Source: an uncultured Hyphomicrobiaceae bacterium (GTDB lineage: Bacteria > Pseudomonadota > Alphaproteobacteria > Rhizobiales > CALHAX01). Taken from it: a stretch of 37,639 bases of DNA. The position numbers were made by a program, and so were the translations under genes. Under the pieces are notes generated by a model. It saw nothing but the letters and a program-made list of their open reading frames with translations. It was not told where the DNA came from and ran no database searches. Shown one piece after another: positions 8,508-17,480 of the stretch. Location of the stretch: assembly GCA_937931785.1 (NCBI GenBank), contig CALHAX010000129.1, forward strand, positions 1 to 37,639. The letters run 5' to 3'. The first letter of the stretch is position 1. Every line of letters starts with the position of its first letter.

Positions 8508-9143
8508 ATGATCAAGGCTGCACGTATCGCTGTGTCTGCACTTACGTTTGCTGCGTTTGGATTGGTGGGCACGCCCACGGCTGAAGCGCAATTTCTGTGG
8601 GGTCACGGTGGTAAGAATTCCGTAGACGACAAGGAAATGGTCGCATTTGCGAGCAGCTATAGCCCTGGACAGATCATTGTCAGTTTCGGCGATCGACGCC
8701 TCTATCATATCGTCTCAAAGGGCAAGGCCATGAGCTACCCGATTGCGATACCGCGTGAGAAAAGTCGTTGGGACGGCGTGCTGCGTGTGACGCGAAAGGC
8801 GGAAAATCCAACCTGGACGCCAACACCGATCATGCGGAAGGAAAATCCGAAGCTTCCAGCTTTCGTTCCCGGCGGACACAAGATGAACCCGCTTGGCGTT
8901 CGTGCATTGTATCTCGGCAGCACAATGTACCGGATTCACGGCACCGATGCGCCATGGACCATCGGTAAGAACGTATCCAAAGGGTGCGTACGGATGCACA
9001 ACGCCCACGTTCTGGAGCTGTATCCCAAAATCAGGGTCGGTGCGAAGGTGACGGCCACCTGGAAGAAGTTTGCACCCAAAGTCGTCGCAACCTTTTCGAA
9101 ACCGGCAGGAACACCGATGTTCAGCCTGCGCGCCGAAAACTGA
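8508..9143 (+). CDS. L,D-transpeptidase (YkuD domain), periplasmic
   Basis: A 211-residue protein with a Sec signal peptide ending near TAEA-Q and one YkuD/ErfK domain. The active site is clear: HGTDAPWTIG (His144) followed by SKGCVRMHNAHVLELY with catalytic Cys160 and Arg162. These enzymes form 3-3 cross-links in peptidoglycan or attach lipoproteins to it. The substrate-binding part includes IPREKSRWDGVLRV and WTPTPIM. ATG 8508 is preferred over ATG 8502 because GGAG at 8495-8498 sits 9 bp away instead of 3. About 200 bp separate it from the thioredoxin gene, so it probably has its own promoter, though I recognise none. Confidence 0.92.
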   Translation: MIKAARIAVSALTFAAFGLVGTPTAEAQFLWGHGGKNSVDDKEMVAFASSYSPGQIIVSFGDRRLYHIVSKGKAMSYPIAIPREKSRWDGVLRVTRKAENPTWTPTPIMRKENPKLPAFVPGGHKMNPLGVRALYLGSTMYRIHGTDAPWTIGKNVSKGCVRMHNAHVLELYPKIRVGAKVTATWKKFAPKVVATFSKPAGTPMFSLRAEN

Positions 9144-9185
9144 GACGCAGCAACTCCCTCATCACGGCCTCGCGGGATCAACGTT

Positions 9186-9653
9186 ATGCAAGTCTGGACG
9201 ATTTATCTCTCCGGTGAAATTCACACGGACTGGCGCGAGCAAGTCATCGCCGGGTGCGAGGCCGCCAACCTGCCTGTCGAATTCACAGGTCCGGTGACAA
9301 ATCACGCCTTTTCAGACGACTGCGGTGTTGCCATTCTGGGCGCTGAGGACAAACCGTTCTGGAAGGATCACAAGGGCGCAAAGCTGAACGCGATCCGCAC
9401 GCGAACTCTTATCGAGAATGCAGACATCGTCATCGTGCGATTTGGTAGTGAATACAAACAGTGGAATGCAGCGTTTGACGCCGGCTACGCCGCAGCATTG
9501 CAGACACCGTTGATTGTCATGCACGCTTCAGAGCACACGCACCCTCTCAAGGAAGTCGATGCCGCCGCCTTGGCCGTCGCCGAAACGGCAGAAGAAATTG
9601 TCGCGGTCTTGCGATATGTGACAACGGCTGATTTGAAGCCCGTTTCAAGCTGA
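9186..9653 (+). CDS. ytoQ: YtoQ family protein
   Basis: A 155-residue cytoplasmic protein of the YtoQ family, recognised from its start VWTIYLSGEIHTDWREQVI, the central FWKDHKGAKLNAIRTRTLIE and FGSEYKQWNAAFDAGYAAAL. The fold resembles nucleoside 2-deoxyribosyltransferase-like proteins and the biochemical function is not established. It starts 42 bp after the L,D-transpeptidase gene on the same strand and may be co-transcribed. Its 3' end overlaps the convergent adenylate cyclase gene by 9 bp. Confidence 0.85.
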   Translation: MQVWTIYLSGEIHTDWREQVIAGCEAANLPVEFTGPVTNHAFSDDCGVAILGAEDKPFWKDHKGAKLNAIRTRTLIENADIVIVRFGSEYKQWNAAFDAGYAAALQTPLIVMHASEHTHPLKEVDAAALAVAETAEEIVAVLRYVTTADLKPVSS

Positions 9654-11339
9654 CGGCTGAGTGGCCCTGATGTCGCGTGCCTGCTTGAACCCGAAAATAG
9701 CGACTGGTTTCTGCAAACCTCTGATTTCCGTTTCGGTTTGTGCGTCCGGCGCGAGTGTGATCCCGGACAGCTCTGCCACCCGGTTCGACAAGATCAGTTG
9801 AAGGCCCATTTCGGATGTCAGGGACTCAAGACGGCTCGCTGTGTTCACAGCCTCACCAATGACCGTCAATGTGCCAGCATGCGCATAGCCGATCTTGCCA
9901 AGCACCACATTGCCAGCGTGTAATCCGATACCGACGCGAACAGTCTCGCCAATTTCAGGGGCCAGACGCTCTGCAAGCGCGTCGAGATCCGCGTCGATCC
10001 GGGCTGAGGCACGCAAGGCCTGTCTCGCCGCTTCCTCTGGTGGGCAATCGCGACCAAATACGGCCATCATGCCGTCGCCCATGTATTTATCGATCCACCC
10101 CCCCTCATCACACACAATCCTGGATGCAGTGGCGAAGAATTCATTGAGGATGAAAACCACATCATAGGGTAGTTTGCCTTCGCTCCACCGCGTGAATCCC
10201 CGCACGTCCATGAACATGATCACAAGCTCGCGCTCGACACCCGTTTCCTCTTCCGTCTGCGCGGCGACCATGTGCGCAATCGTGTTTCCGTGCGCATTGG
10301 GCACCAGACGAAAGACCGTGAGCGGTGATTTTGGTTTGATCTGACAGGCAAGACGAACATTCGGCCCGGCGTCGATACTCTTCAGTGTGCGCCTTTCGGC
10401 AGCCTCAGGCGGATGCAAAAGCGCAAGTCCCTGATCGATCCGGACGCGGCACGTGGAACATCTCGCCCGCCCACCACAAACAGATGTATGCGGCACATTG
10501 TTCTGGCGGCTGATCTCCAAAAGTGTCGGTCCGGGAACGGCACGCACATCAGGTCCGTGGACATAGCTTACCGCAAGGCGTTCGCGTGAACGCCTCAGGA
10601 CGCGGCGATATACGTACTGTGCGACAAGCAACCCGAGAAGAACGGCAAAACCGATCTGCATCCATTGGGCGATAGCACCAAGGGTCTCGAAGCCTGCCTG
10701 ATCGGGAAAACGCAATTGTTTCATGATCCGCGCCAGGGCTCCGGGTGCCGCTGCCCTGGTTTCAGCGGCCCGCGCGGCCACCGGAAACCCGGTGTATGAC
10801 AGCAGGGGTATTGCAACGGCGGTTGTGTAGACCACCCCCTGGAACCGTTCGTAAACCGGTGACAGGCGTAGCCAGAAATGCAAGCCGATGCAGGCATGCA
10901 CCCACACAAGCGTCATCAGGATAGCGGTCTTGATCGCCTGGTCCGGCCACATGAGAATGAGCGCATAAAGGTAGTAATCATTCGTATTGAACAGCTCTGC
11001 TGCGAAGCGGTTTGTGACAACATGCGGAATGAGAAACAGCGGGATCAGAAGTCCGGAGCCGATTTGCACACCTTCCCAGGTTGGCATGCGCCAAGTGGTG
11101 CGTTGCGCCAGCTTCACAAAGGCAAGCGCGATGTGGATGAGAATGGCGCTTACCAGGATTATTTTCCCGGGTAATGATCGTGTAACCCCCCAGCGTAAAG
11201 TCTGAAACCAGTCCATGGCTCCGATGCTGATAAGCCCGAGTGCATGATTTGCGAAATGTGTCAGCACGAATGCGAACAAGATCAGCCCGCTGGCCAATCG
11301 AAGCCATTGGTCTGTGCGTCCACGCATGAGAATGTGCAT
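9645..11339 (-). CDS. Membrane adenylate cyclase (class III) with six-helix anchor and [2Fe-2S] domain
   Basis: A 564-residue three-part protein. Residues 10-250 contain about six membrane helices with His at approximately 28, 32, 69, 106, 148 and 154, like the diheme anchor of succinate dehydrogenase. Residues 255-345 are a ferredoxin domain with CX5CX2CX34C (Cys288, 294, 297, 332). Residues 370-560 are a class III cyclase: metal Asp in FMDVRGFTRW (378) and GDGMMAVFG (422), then TVIGEAVNTASRLE with transition-state Asn and Arg. The layout resembles redox-responsive CyaC of Sinorhizobium meliloti, so cAMP synthesis tuned by quinone or redox state is likely. ATG 11339 is chosen because AGAGGG lies just upstream; a GTG at 11360 is the alternative. 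Confidence 0.88.
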   Translation of the reverse strand: MHILMRGRTDQWLRLASGLILFAFVLTHFANHALGLISIGAMDWFQTLRWGVTRSLPGKIILVSAILIHIALAFVKLAQRTTWRMPTWEGVQIGSGLLIPLFLIPHVVTNRFAAELFNTNDYYLYALILMWPDQAIKTAILMTLVWVHACIGLHFWLRLSPVYERFQGVVYTTAVAIPLLSYTGFPVAARAAETRAAAPGALARIMKQLRFPDQAGFETLGAIAQWMQIGFAVLLGLLVAQYVYRRVLRRSRERLAVSYVHGPDVRAVPGPTLLEISRQNNVPHTSVCGGRARCSTCRVRIDQGLALLHPPEAAERRTLKSIDAGPNVRLACQIKPKSPLTVFRLVPNAHGNTIAHMVAAQTEEETGVERELVIMFMDVRGFTRWSEGKLPYDVVFILNEFFATASRIVCDEGGWIDKYMGDGMMAVFGRDCPPEEAARQALRASARIDADLDALAERLAPEIGETVRVGIGLHAGNVVLGKIGYAHAGTLTVIGEAVNTASRLESLTSEMGLQLILSNRVAELSGITLAPDAQTETEIRGLQKPVAIFGFKQARDIRATQPSA

Positions 11340-11457
11340 TGTAGCCCTCTTGATCGACACACACCGGCAAGCTGGCCTTATACACCTTCATCCCCAACCG
11401 CACATCCGCTTCAATTCGGCAATTGCAGATGCCCCTCCTGCAATGGGATAAGGATGT

Positions 11458-13374
11458 ATGTTCAAACGACTCCTGATCGCAAACCGCGGCGAGATCGCCT
11501 GCCGCATCATCCGTACGGCACGAAGACTGGGCATCGAAACTGTTGCCGTCTTCTCAGACGTTGACGCGGAGGCGTTGCACGTCCGACAGGCTGATCATGC
11601 AGTCTGCATAGGTGCTGCGCCAGCGACCGAAAGTTATCTCAATGTGGCAGCGATCATGCAGGCCGCAAAGTCGTTCCAAGCCGATGCACTTCATCCAGGC
11701 TACGGTTTTTTGTCTGAAAGTCCGGCGTTGGTCGAAGCGTGCACGGAACACGGAGTGACGTTTATTGGACCCACCGCGGACGCCATGCGTCAACTTGGCC
11801 TGAAAGACGAGGCCAAACGTATCGCGGTCGCAGCGGGTGTGCCGATCGTGCCGGGCTATTTTGGCGCGGCAACCGATCCGGCAACACTCGTGCGGGAAGC
11901 TAAATCTATCGGCTATCCGTTAATGGTGAAAGCCGTAGCGGGGGGCGGTGGACGTGGCATGCGGGTGGTATCAAAGCCGGGGGAACTGGCCGAGGCGCTC
12001 GAAAGTGCGGGACGGGAAGCTGGTGCTGCATTTGGCGAAGCGCGTTTGATGCTGGAGAAGCTTGTCGAGTCACCACGCCACATCGAGGTTCAGGTGTTCG
12101 GCGATCAGCACGGGAATGCCATCCACCTCTTCGAACGCGATTGTACTCTGCAACGTCGCCATCAAAAGGTGATCGAGGAGGCCCCCGCGCCAGGCATGTC
12201 TACGGACCTGCGGAGAAAGATGACCGCCGCCGCCGTCAAACTCGCCAAGGCTGTCGGATACGCTGGTGCAGGGACCGTCGAGTTTCTGGTCGAAGGCGGT
12301 GAGCTTTCTGCAGACGCTCCGTTCTATTTCATTGAAATGAACACGCGCCTTCAGGTCGAACATCCCGTCACAGAAGCCATAACCGGGCTTGATCTCGTCG
12401 AGTGGCAACTCCGAGTCGCTGCCGGAGAGCCTCTACCGCTCGAACAAGATCAGGTCCGACATTCAGGCCACGCCGTCGAGTTACGGCTTTACGCCGAAGA
12501 CCCTGCTGCAGATTTCCAGCCCTCCGTCGGCACACTTCAACGTTTTACGTTGCCGGATGACGATTGCCTGCGCGTGGACACGGGTTTGCGCCAGGGCGAT
12601 GCGGTCAGCCCTTTCTATGATCCCATGATTGCAAAAGTGATCAGCCACGCTCCGGATCGCCCTGCAGCGTTGCATGCGCTCGATAATGCGCTGGAAGAAC
12701 TCGTAGTCCTTGGCGTTGTGACCAATGCCAGCTTTCTCCGCGCGTTGTTAAGGCACGCAGATGTTCACAGTGGCCATCTGGACACGGGTCTCATCGCCAG
12801 AGATTTTGACAGCCTGACAGAACTGTTGCCCCAATATCGCGCGGAAGCTGTTGAGGCTGGTTTGTGGGCTCTCCTGAAGCAACAGAGTAGCAAAACCGGT
12901 AACAGAAGCTGGGACGCAGACGATAGTTTCCAGTTGGGGCCAGCGCGTCACATCGCAAGGCAAGTTCTCGTGGATGGCGCTTTGCAAGCGGTTGTTCTCG
13001 GTGTGAATGCCGCTACCCTCAGTCAACAATTTGAAATTGCTGTAACAGATCGACGAACAGCCTTTGTGTGGTGCGGTCTGCGGCAAGTCGAGCTCGTACT
13101 CGTCGATCCGGGAGCGAGCGAAGAGGCGCATGTTGCCGGCGATGGTCAAACCCGCGCGCCCATCACTGGGCGGGTTGCGTCCATCGAGGTCACGGAAGGT
13201 GAAACGATTGAGGAAGGCGCAACAGTGTTTGTCGTCGAGGCCATGAAAATGGAGCACGTAGTGCGATCGGATGTTTCAGGAACAGTCGAGCAGGTGCTGG
13301 TCGCCGTGGGCGATCAGGTTTCCAGTGGCGATCTCATTGTTGCAATTCGTTCGGCAGTTGGTGAACGCATATGA
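11458..13374 (+). CDS. Biotin-dependent acyl-CoA carboxylase alpha subunit (methylcrotonyl-CoA carboxylase type)
   Basis: A 638-residue protein combining biotin carboxylase and biotin carrier domains. It begins FKRLLIANRGEIACRIIRTA, carries the ATP-grasp glycine loop VKAVAGGGGRGMRVV, ERDCTLQRRHQKVIEEAP, EMNTRLQVEHPVTE and RLYAEDPAADFQPSVG, and ends with the biotinylation motif VVEAMKMEHV (Lys597). It carboxylates biotin and needs a separate beta carboxyltransferase subunit. Such subunits serve methylcrotonyl-, propionyl- or geranyl-CoA carboxylases; the overall look favours the methylcrotonyl type of leucine breakdown. No beta subunit or other leucine-degradation gene is adjacent. Start ATG 11458 is preceded by AAGGA. 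DUF1489 follows with a 4-bp overlap. Confidence 0.9.
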   Translation: MFKRLLIANRGEIACRIIRTARRLGIETVAVFSDVDAEALHVRQADHAVCIGAAPATESYLNVAAIMQAAKSFQADALHPGYGFLSESPALVEACTEHGVTFIGPTADAMRQLGLKDEAKRIAVAAGVPIVPGYFGAATDPATLVREAKSIGYPLMVKAVAGGGGRGMRVVSKPGELAEALESAGREAGAAFGEARLMLEKLVESPRHIEVQVFGDQHGNAIHLFERDCTLQRRHQKVIEEAPAPGMSTDLRRKMTAAAVKLAKAVGYAGAGTVEFLVEGGELSADAPFYFIEMNTRLQVEHPVTEAITGLDLVEWQLRVAAGEPLPLEQDQVRHSGHAVELRLYAEDPAADFQPSVGTLQRFTLPDDDCLRVDTGLRQGDAVSPFYDPMIAKVISHAPDRPAALHALDNALEELVVLGVVTNASFLRALLRHADVHSGHLDTGLIARDFDSLTELLPQYRAEAVEAGLWALLKQQSSKTGNRSWDADDSFQLGPARHIARQVLVDGALQAVVLGVNAATLSQQFEIAVTDRRTAFVWCGLRQVELVLVDPGASEEAHVAGDGQTRAPITGRVASIEVTEGETIEEGATVFVVEAMKMEHVVRSDVSGTVEQVLVAVGDQVSSGDLIVAIRSAVGERI

Positions 13375-13808
13375 CGGTCAATATCCTGAAATTGAGTGTA
13401 GGTACGGAAAGCATTGATACGCTGGAAGAGTGGCAGTCGGGGCGGATGAAAATCCGTCGTCCGAATGGCAAGACCGGAGAAGTTTGGCACACCACGCGTA
13501 TGTTCCCACGCCGTCGTGAGGACGTGCTTGATGGAGGTTCAATGTACTGGGTCATTCGCGGTGTGATCCAGGTCCGTCAGAAGATCATTGATTTGCGTCC
13601 GGTCACAGGTGAAGACGGTATTGAACGCTGTGAGCTCGTTTTCGATTCAGAACTCATTCCGGTGCGGCCAGTGCCACGTCGTCCGTTCCAGGGGTGGCGC
13701 TACTTGCCCGTCGAGGACGCCCCGCCGGATCTCTCGGAATCCGGTATCAGCGTAAACGACATGCCACCGGTCATGCGTATGCAACTCGCAGAGCTTTGCC
13801 TGCTCTGA
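13371..13808 (+). CDS. DUF1489 family protein
   Basis: A 145-residue protein of the DUF1489 family, recognised from its opening VNILKLSVGTESIDTLEEWQ and RPFQGWRYLPVEDAPPDL near the end. No signal peptide or membrane segment is seen; a basic surface stretch (RRPNGKTGEVWHTTRMFPRR) is notable. The function is unknown. The start ATG overlaps the carboxylase stop by 4 bp (ATGA at 13371-13374), so translation is coupled. It ends 11 bp before the convergent desaturase gene. Confidence 0.88.
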   Translation: MTVNILKLSVGTESIDTLEEWQSGRMKIRRPNGKTGEVWHTTRMFPRRREDVLDGGSMYWVIRGVIQVRQKIIDLRPVTGEDGIERCELVFDSELIPVRPVPRRPFQGWRYLPVEDAPPDLSESGISVNDMPPVMRMQLAELCLL

Positions 13809-13819
13809 TTTCAGTTTTG

Positions 13820-14590
13820 TTACGCTGCGGTGTCCGTATCCGTATCCGAGAGATGTGGATACCGCGTTTCCATTGCGTCGGTTGCCATCACCTTATCCCA
13901 AAACCTGAAGTACAAACCGAAGTTCACATCGTAATCATGATGATGCACGTTATGGTGCGTTGCGGTAATCAGATGTCTGCCAAACAAGCCCCGAATCCAT
14001 TTGTCGGGAAAAACCTCCCAGCCCACGTGGTTCAGTACGCTTGCGAACGTCATGATTGTCAGCAGCGACAGCGCAGCACCGACGTGTAGCGGAACGATAA
14101 CTGCGATGGCAGGGAGCAAGACGGCTCCGCTGAGTGACTCCCATGGACTGAACGAAAAAGCGGCCCACGGTGTTGGGTCGTGCGAAATGTGGTGCGTTCG
14201 ATGGGTGGCCTCGAACAGTTTCGGATGGTGCATCGCCCGATGCGACCAGTAAAACCATGTATCGTGCAGGAACAGACACACTATCATGCTGAGAGGAATG
14301 TACCAGAGATCCGCAAGCTGGAGATCCGTGTAGAGCTGTGTTCCGCCAGATTTCCATCGCTCGATGACTATTGCACCTGCAACCGCATAGATCCCTGACG
14401 CAACCAGTGACCATTTTCTCTCATGACGGATGATTTTGATCGAGGGTTTGCGACGCGCCAGCTTGCGTGCCCACGATGACTGTCCATCACCCACCCACAA
14501 CAACCAGTGAAAGAAGCCCGCAAAAATGAAATACCGTGCTGCGATAATCGCAAACAGGCCGACGGTTGTGACGATAAAAGAAGAGATCAT
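13820..14590 (-). CDS. Sterol desaturase / fatty acid hydroxylase family membrane protein
   Basis: A 256-residue integral membrane di-iron enzyme. After about three hydrophobic segments (residues 5-30, 65-80, 95-115) come the histidine boxes: HDTWFYWSHRAMHH, ATHRTHHISHDPTPW and the C-terminal THHNVHHHDYDVNFG. These ligate the di-iron centre used for O2-dependent hydroxylation or desaturation of lipids, carotenoids or hopanoid/sterol-like substrates. Nothing adjacent fixes the substrate. The gene is alone on its strand, convergent with DUF1489 and divergent from the polysaccharide cassette. Confidence 0.88.
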   Translation of the reverse strand: MISSFIVTTVGLFAIIAARYFIFAGFFHWLLWVGDGQSSWARKLARRKPSIKIIRHERKWSLVASGIYAVAGAIVIERWKSGGTQLYTDLQLADLWYIPLSMIVCLFLHDTWFYWSHRAMHHPKLFEATHRTHHISHDPTPWAAFSFSPWESLSGAVLLPAIAVIVPLHVGAALSLLTIMTFASVLNHVGWEVFPDKWIRGLFGRHLITATHHNVHHHDYDVNFGLYFRFWDKVMATDAMETRYPHLSDTDTDTAA

Positions 14591-14741
14591 CTGGCGAGCA
14601 AGCTCATGAGGTGTTGCGAGAACGCTGGCGGGTGCGATGCAACAATCAGGTTCTCGTCAATTGAGGTTACTACGATATTCATTTTAACGGAATGTCGAAG
14701 GATCCCAGTGTAAGGTTGCGGTCAAAAGGAACAATAATTGA

Positions 14742-16031
14742 GTGTTGTCTATGCCGCTTGTCGAAAAGTGCGGAGTAGCAAACTCTATGCGGAGCAATCT
14801 GGTGCAATCGTCGTTTCAGAAACGCTTCACAACCGAATCCACTGTCCCAAAAACGGGCACTGATGAAGCAACAACACGCCAGATCATAAAAACCGCACTT
14901 ACGATAGAAGACGTGGCGCAGCTCGAAGATGACTGGCGCGACCTTGAGCGCAGGTCAAATGAGTCCTTTTGCTTCTTCCAGACGTATGAGTGGTGCTACA
15001 ACTGGTTGAGAAAAAATGAACACTCCGATGTATGGAGCGTGCAGGGATGCCGTCCTGTCATTGTGACTGTGTTTGAAGATGGTCAGTTGCAACTCGTCTG
15101 TCCCATGATGAAGTGCCGCCTGACCGGAGGCGTGACGATCCTGACGGTCGTGGGAGAGCCACATACGCAATATGGAAACGTTCTTCTTGCTCCCGTTGCG
15201 GACCCTACGCCCTGGTTCAAAGCGCTCTGGCAGGAACTTGGACGTATTCCGGACGTGGATACAATCCGTTTCAACGCAGTTCCGGCGAAAAGCCCGTTCG
15301 CGTCATTCCTGTCAGCGCACGCCACGCGTGTTGAAGTGCCGAACGAAACGGCATTCATGGACTTTTCGTCCTTCCCTGATTGGGCTGCGTTTCAGTCGAC
15401 ACAAGGCACCAGCATGCGCCGTGGGCGGGCCAAGCGTCGCAACAAACTGGCACGCGAAGGGGATGTGACCTTCCACGTGCTTCGTCAAGGGGATGAGGGG
15501 TTTACGGACGCTGTAATCGACGCCGCTCGTATGAAACAGGACTGGTTGCGGGAAACCGGGCGCGTAAGCCTTGGAGTATCGTGGACCCTGCTCGCAGAGT
15601 TTCTGGCAGAATACCCGCGCAACCCCGATCCTTCCTCAGGTATAATTGCACATGCCATACGGCTGGACGGGCGCAACATCGCGATCGAGGTCGGTTTCAT
15701 CAGAAACCAGGAATACTACAGTTTTCTTGGTGGTTTTGACTGGGAGATGAATGCGTTCTCCCCTGGAAAAATCCAGATCGAAATGTCATTCCGCTGGTTT
15801 CTTGAGAACGGTATCCGAAGGTTTGATTTTCTTCCTAATCCCGCTGACTACAAGGCCGGATGGACGAATGAACGCATGGCTGTTTTCGGTTTCGTCTATC
15901 ACAACACATTACGCGGGCGGTTGAACGAAGCTCTTTTCGGCGCCGCGGCTCGTCAAAAAGTCAAACAGATCTATTATCGCATTCCGAAGAACTTTCGCGC
16001 GCTCGCCAGCAGCACGTATCAGGTGCGTTAA
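14742..16031 (+). CDS. CelD/BcsL-type GNAT acyltransferase (polysaccharide modification)
   Basis: A protein of about 429 residues with a C-terminal CelD/BcsL GNAT domain: FHVLRQGDEGF, ARMKQDWLRETGRVSLG, RLDGRNIAIEVGFI, YYSFLGGFDWEMNAFSPG and the FDFLPNPADYKAGWTNE block. The N-terminal half holds the second, degenerate GNAT-like fold typical of this group (FQTYEWCYNWL). Members sit in exopolysaccharide and cellulose loci and are thought to acylate sugars in the cytoplasm. It is first of a same-strand group, ending 5 bp before the flippase gene. The start is uncertain: GTG 14742 has AAGGA (14726-14730) 11 bp upstream; ATGs at 14751 and 14787 are alternatives. Confidence 0.82.
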   Translation: MLSMPLVEKCGVANSMRSNLVQSSFQKRFTTESTVPKTGTDEATTRQIIKTALTIEDVAQLEDDWRDLERRSNESFCFFQTYEWCYNWLRKNEHSDVWSVQGCRPVIVTVFEDGQLQLVCPMMKCRLTGGVTILTVVGEPHTQYGNVLLAPVADPTPWFKALWQELGRIPDVDTIRFNAVPAKSPFASFLSAHATRVEVPNETAFMDFSSFPDWAAFQSTQGTSMRRGRAKRRNKLAREGDVTFHVLRQGDEGFTDAVIDAARMKQDWLRETGRVSLGVSWTLLAEFLAEYPRNPDPSSGIIAHAIRLDGRNIAIEVGFIRNQEYYSFLGGFDWEMNAFSPGKIQIEMSFRWFLENGIRRFDFLPNPADYKAGWTNERMAVFGFVYHNTLRGRLNEALFGAAARQKVKQIYYRIPKNFRALASSTYQVR

Positions 16032-16036
16032 CCAGG

Positions 16037-17431
16037 ATGTCAGCAACCACGGGAACGACGCCTCCGTCAGGTGAACATACGACACATCTCACCAACCTGT
16101 GGCAACGCCATGGGGCGACAGTTGTTGCCTTTGCAATCCGCGTACTGAGCGCCGTTCTGGTCTTTGTACTCCAGGTGTTTCTTGCGCGCAGCATGGCGCT
16201 GGAAAGCTATGGCCTGTTCATCACGGCTTCCACCTGGATTATCGTGATTGCCGGTTTTTCAGTTCTTGGGTTCGGTGAGTCAGCACAGCGCTTTCTACCT
16301 CGCTACATTCTGCGAGAGCGTTGGCAGGAAGCACAAAGGTTTTTTCACTTCGGACTGGCCGCAACGGTCGGGGTCGCACTCTGCATCGCATTCTGTGTTG
16401 CTGTTTTCGCCGTGGCAACATGGCCGGAGGAGAACGTCTACCGCACAGTCGTACTCCTTATTGCGATTGGTCTGCCGTTCGCAGTTGCAGATTTCTTCCT
16501 TGAAGGGGTCGGTCGCGCCATGGGCTGGTTCAAGTTGGCGATTGTTCCGACATACATCATCCAGCCAGTTCTCATGGTCGGGGTCTTGATTGTGGCGGTT
16601 TATGCCGGTGCCGAGATTTCCGTTGTTCTTGCAGGTTCTACGCTCATAGCAGTGACTGCGGTTCTGACCTTCGCGAAAGGTGTGATCATCGCACGCCGGT
16701 TGCGTGTAGCGGCTGGATACCCGGATGTAGCGCGCAGACAATCGACGCCATCTTTGCAACCTTCCGTGTGGAGCCGTCATTGGCTCCGCGCATCCCTCCC
16801 TCTCATGGCCGTATACGGGATGGACGACTTCCTGGTTTACTCAGATGTCTTGCTGCTCGGTCTGTTAGCGACACCTCAGGATGTCGGCATTTATATCGCG
16901 GCGGTGCGGTGTCTCGCCATTGCGAATTTCATCCACTACGCATTCATGCTTGTCACGGCTCGAAAGTTTTCACTGGCCAACAGTGGAACAGACCGGCACG
17001 CTTTGCAGCGTGAAGTGCAGGAGGCGTCGCAGGCAACATTTCTGCTCACAGTCCCCGCCGTCCTCATCACACTCGCTGCAGGATATCCGTTGCTGCGTCT
17101 GTTCGGTGAAGCTTTCACCGCAGCATGGCCTGTGATGATCATACTGGGCGCCGGTTTTATTGTGCGCGCTTCCATCGGCCAGGCCTTCGATCTTCTTGCT
17201 GTTACGGGCCACGCGCGCGCCATTGTCTGGATTTCCATCACGTGTCTGGTAGCGAATGTACTGTTGTCGCTCGCATTGATCCCTCTGTTTGGCCTCATCG
17301 GTGCCGCAGCTGCGACCTCTGCTGTAATGATGTTCCGTGTAATCGGCCTGGCGCTCGCCACAGAACGGTTAACCGGAATTTCCTCCATAGCGTTCATCAC
17401 AGCGCCGAGGTTGGCACGCAACCTGCCTTGA
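16037..17431 (+). CDS. Polysaccharide flippase (MOP superfamily, Wzx-like)
   Basis: A 464-residue integral membrane protein with about 12 hydrophobic helices spread over its length, starting at TVVAFAIRVLSAVLVFVLQV. Segments such as ARSMALESYGLFITASTWI, GFGESAQRFLPRY and MDDFLVYSDVLLLGLLATP are typical of the oligosaccharide-flippase branch that moves undecaprenyl-linked repeat units across the inner membrane. It begins 5 bp after the acyltransferase stop and is clearly in the same operon. No polymerase or glycosyltransferase lies in the window, so the repeat unit must be made elsewhere. A short tail after the last helix is unremarkable. Confidence 0.88.
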   Translation: MSATTGTTPPSGEHTTHLTNLWQRHGATVVAFAIRVLSAVLVFVLQVFLARSMALESYGLFITASTWIIVIAGFSVLGFGESAQRFLPRYILRERWQEAQRFFHFGLAATVGVALCIAFCVAVFAVATWPEENVYRTVVLLIAIGLPFAVADFFLEGVGRAMGWFKLAIVPTYIIQPVLMVGVLIVAVYAGAEISVVLAGSTLIAVTAVLTFAKGVIIARRLRVAAGYPDVARRQSTPSLQPSVWSRHWLRASLPLMAVYGMDDFLVYSDVLLLGLLATPQDVGIYIAAVRCLAIANFIHYAFMLVTARKFSLANSGTDRHALQREVQEASQATFLLTVPAVLITLAAGYPLLRLFGEAFTAAWPVMIILGAGFIVRASIGQAFDLLAVTGHARAIVWISITCLVANVLLSLALIPLFGLIGAAAATSAVMMFRVIGLALATERLTGISSIAFITAPRLARNLP

Positions 17432-17480
17432 GCAGTGCGGATAGTGACGCCGTGGATCGCCTCTACGCATCCCTGTCCGA

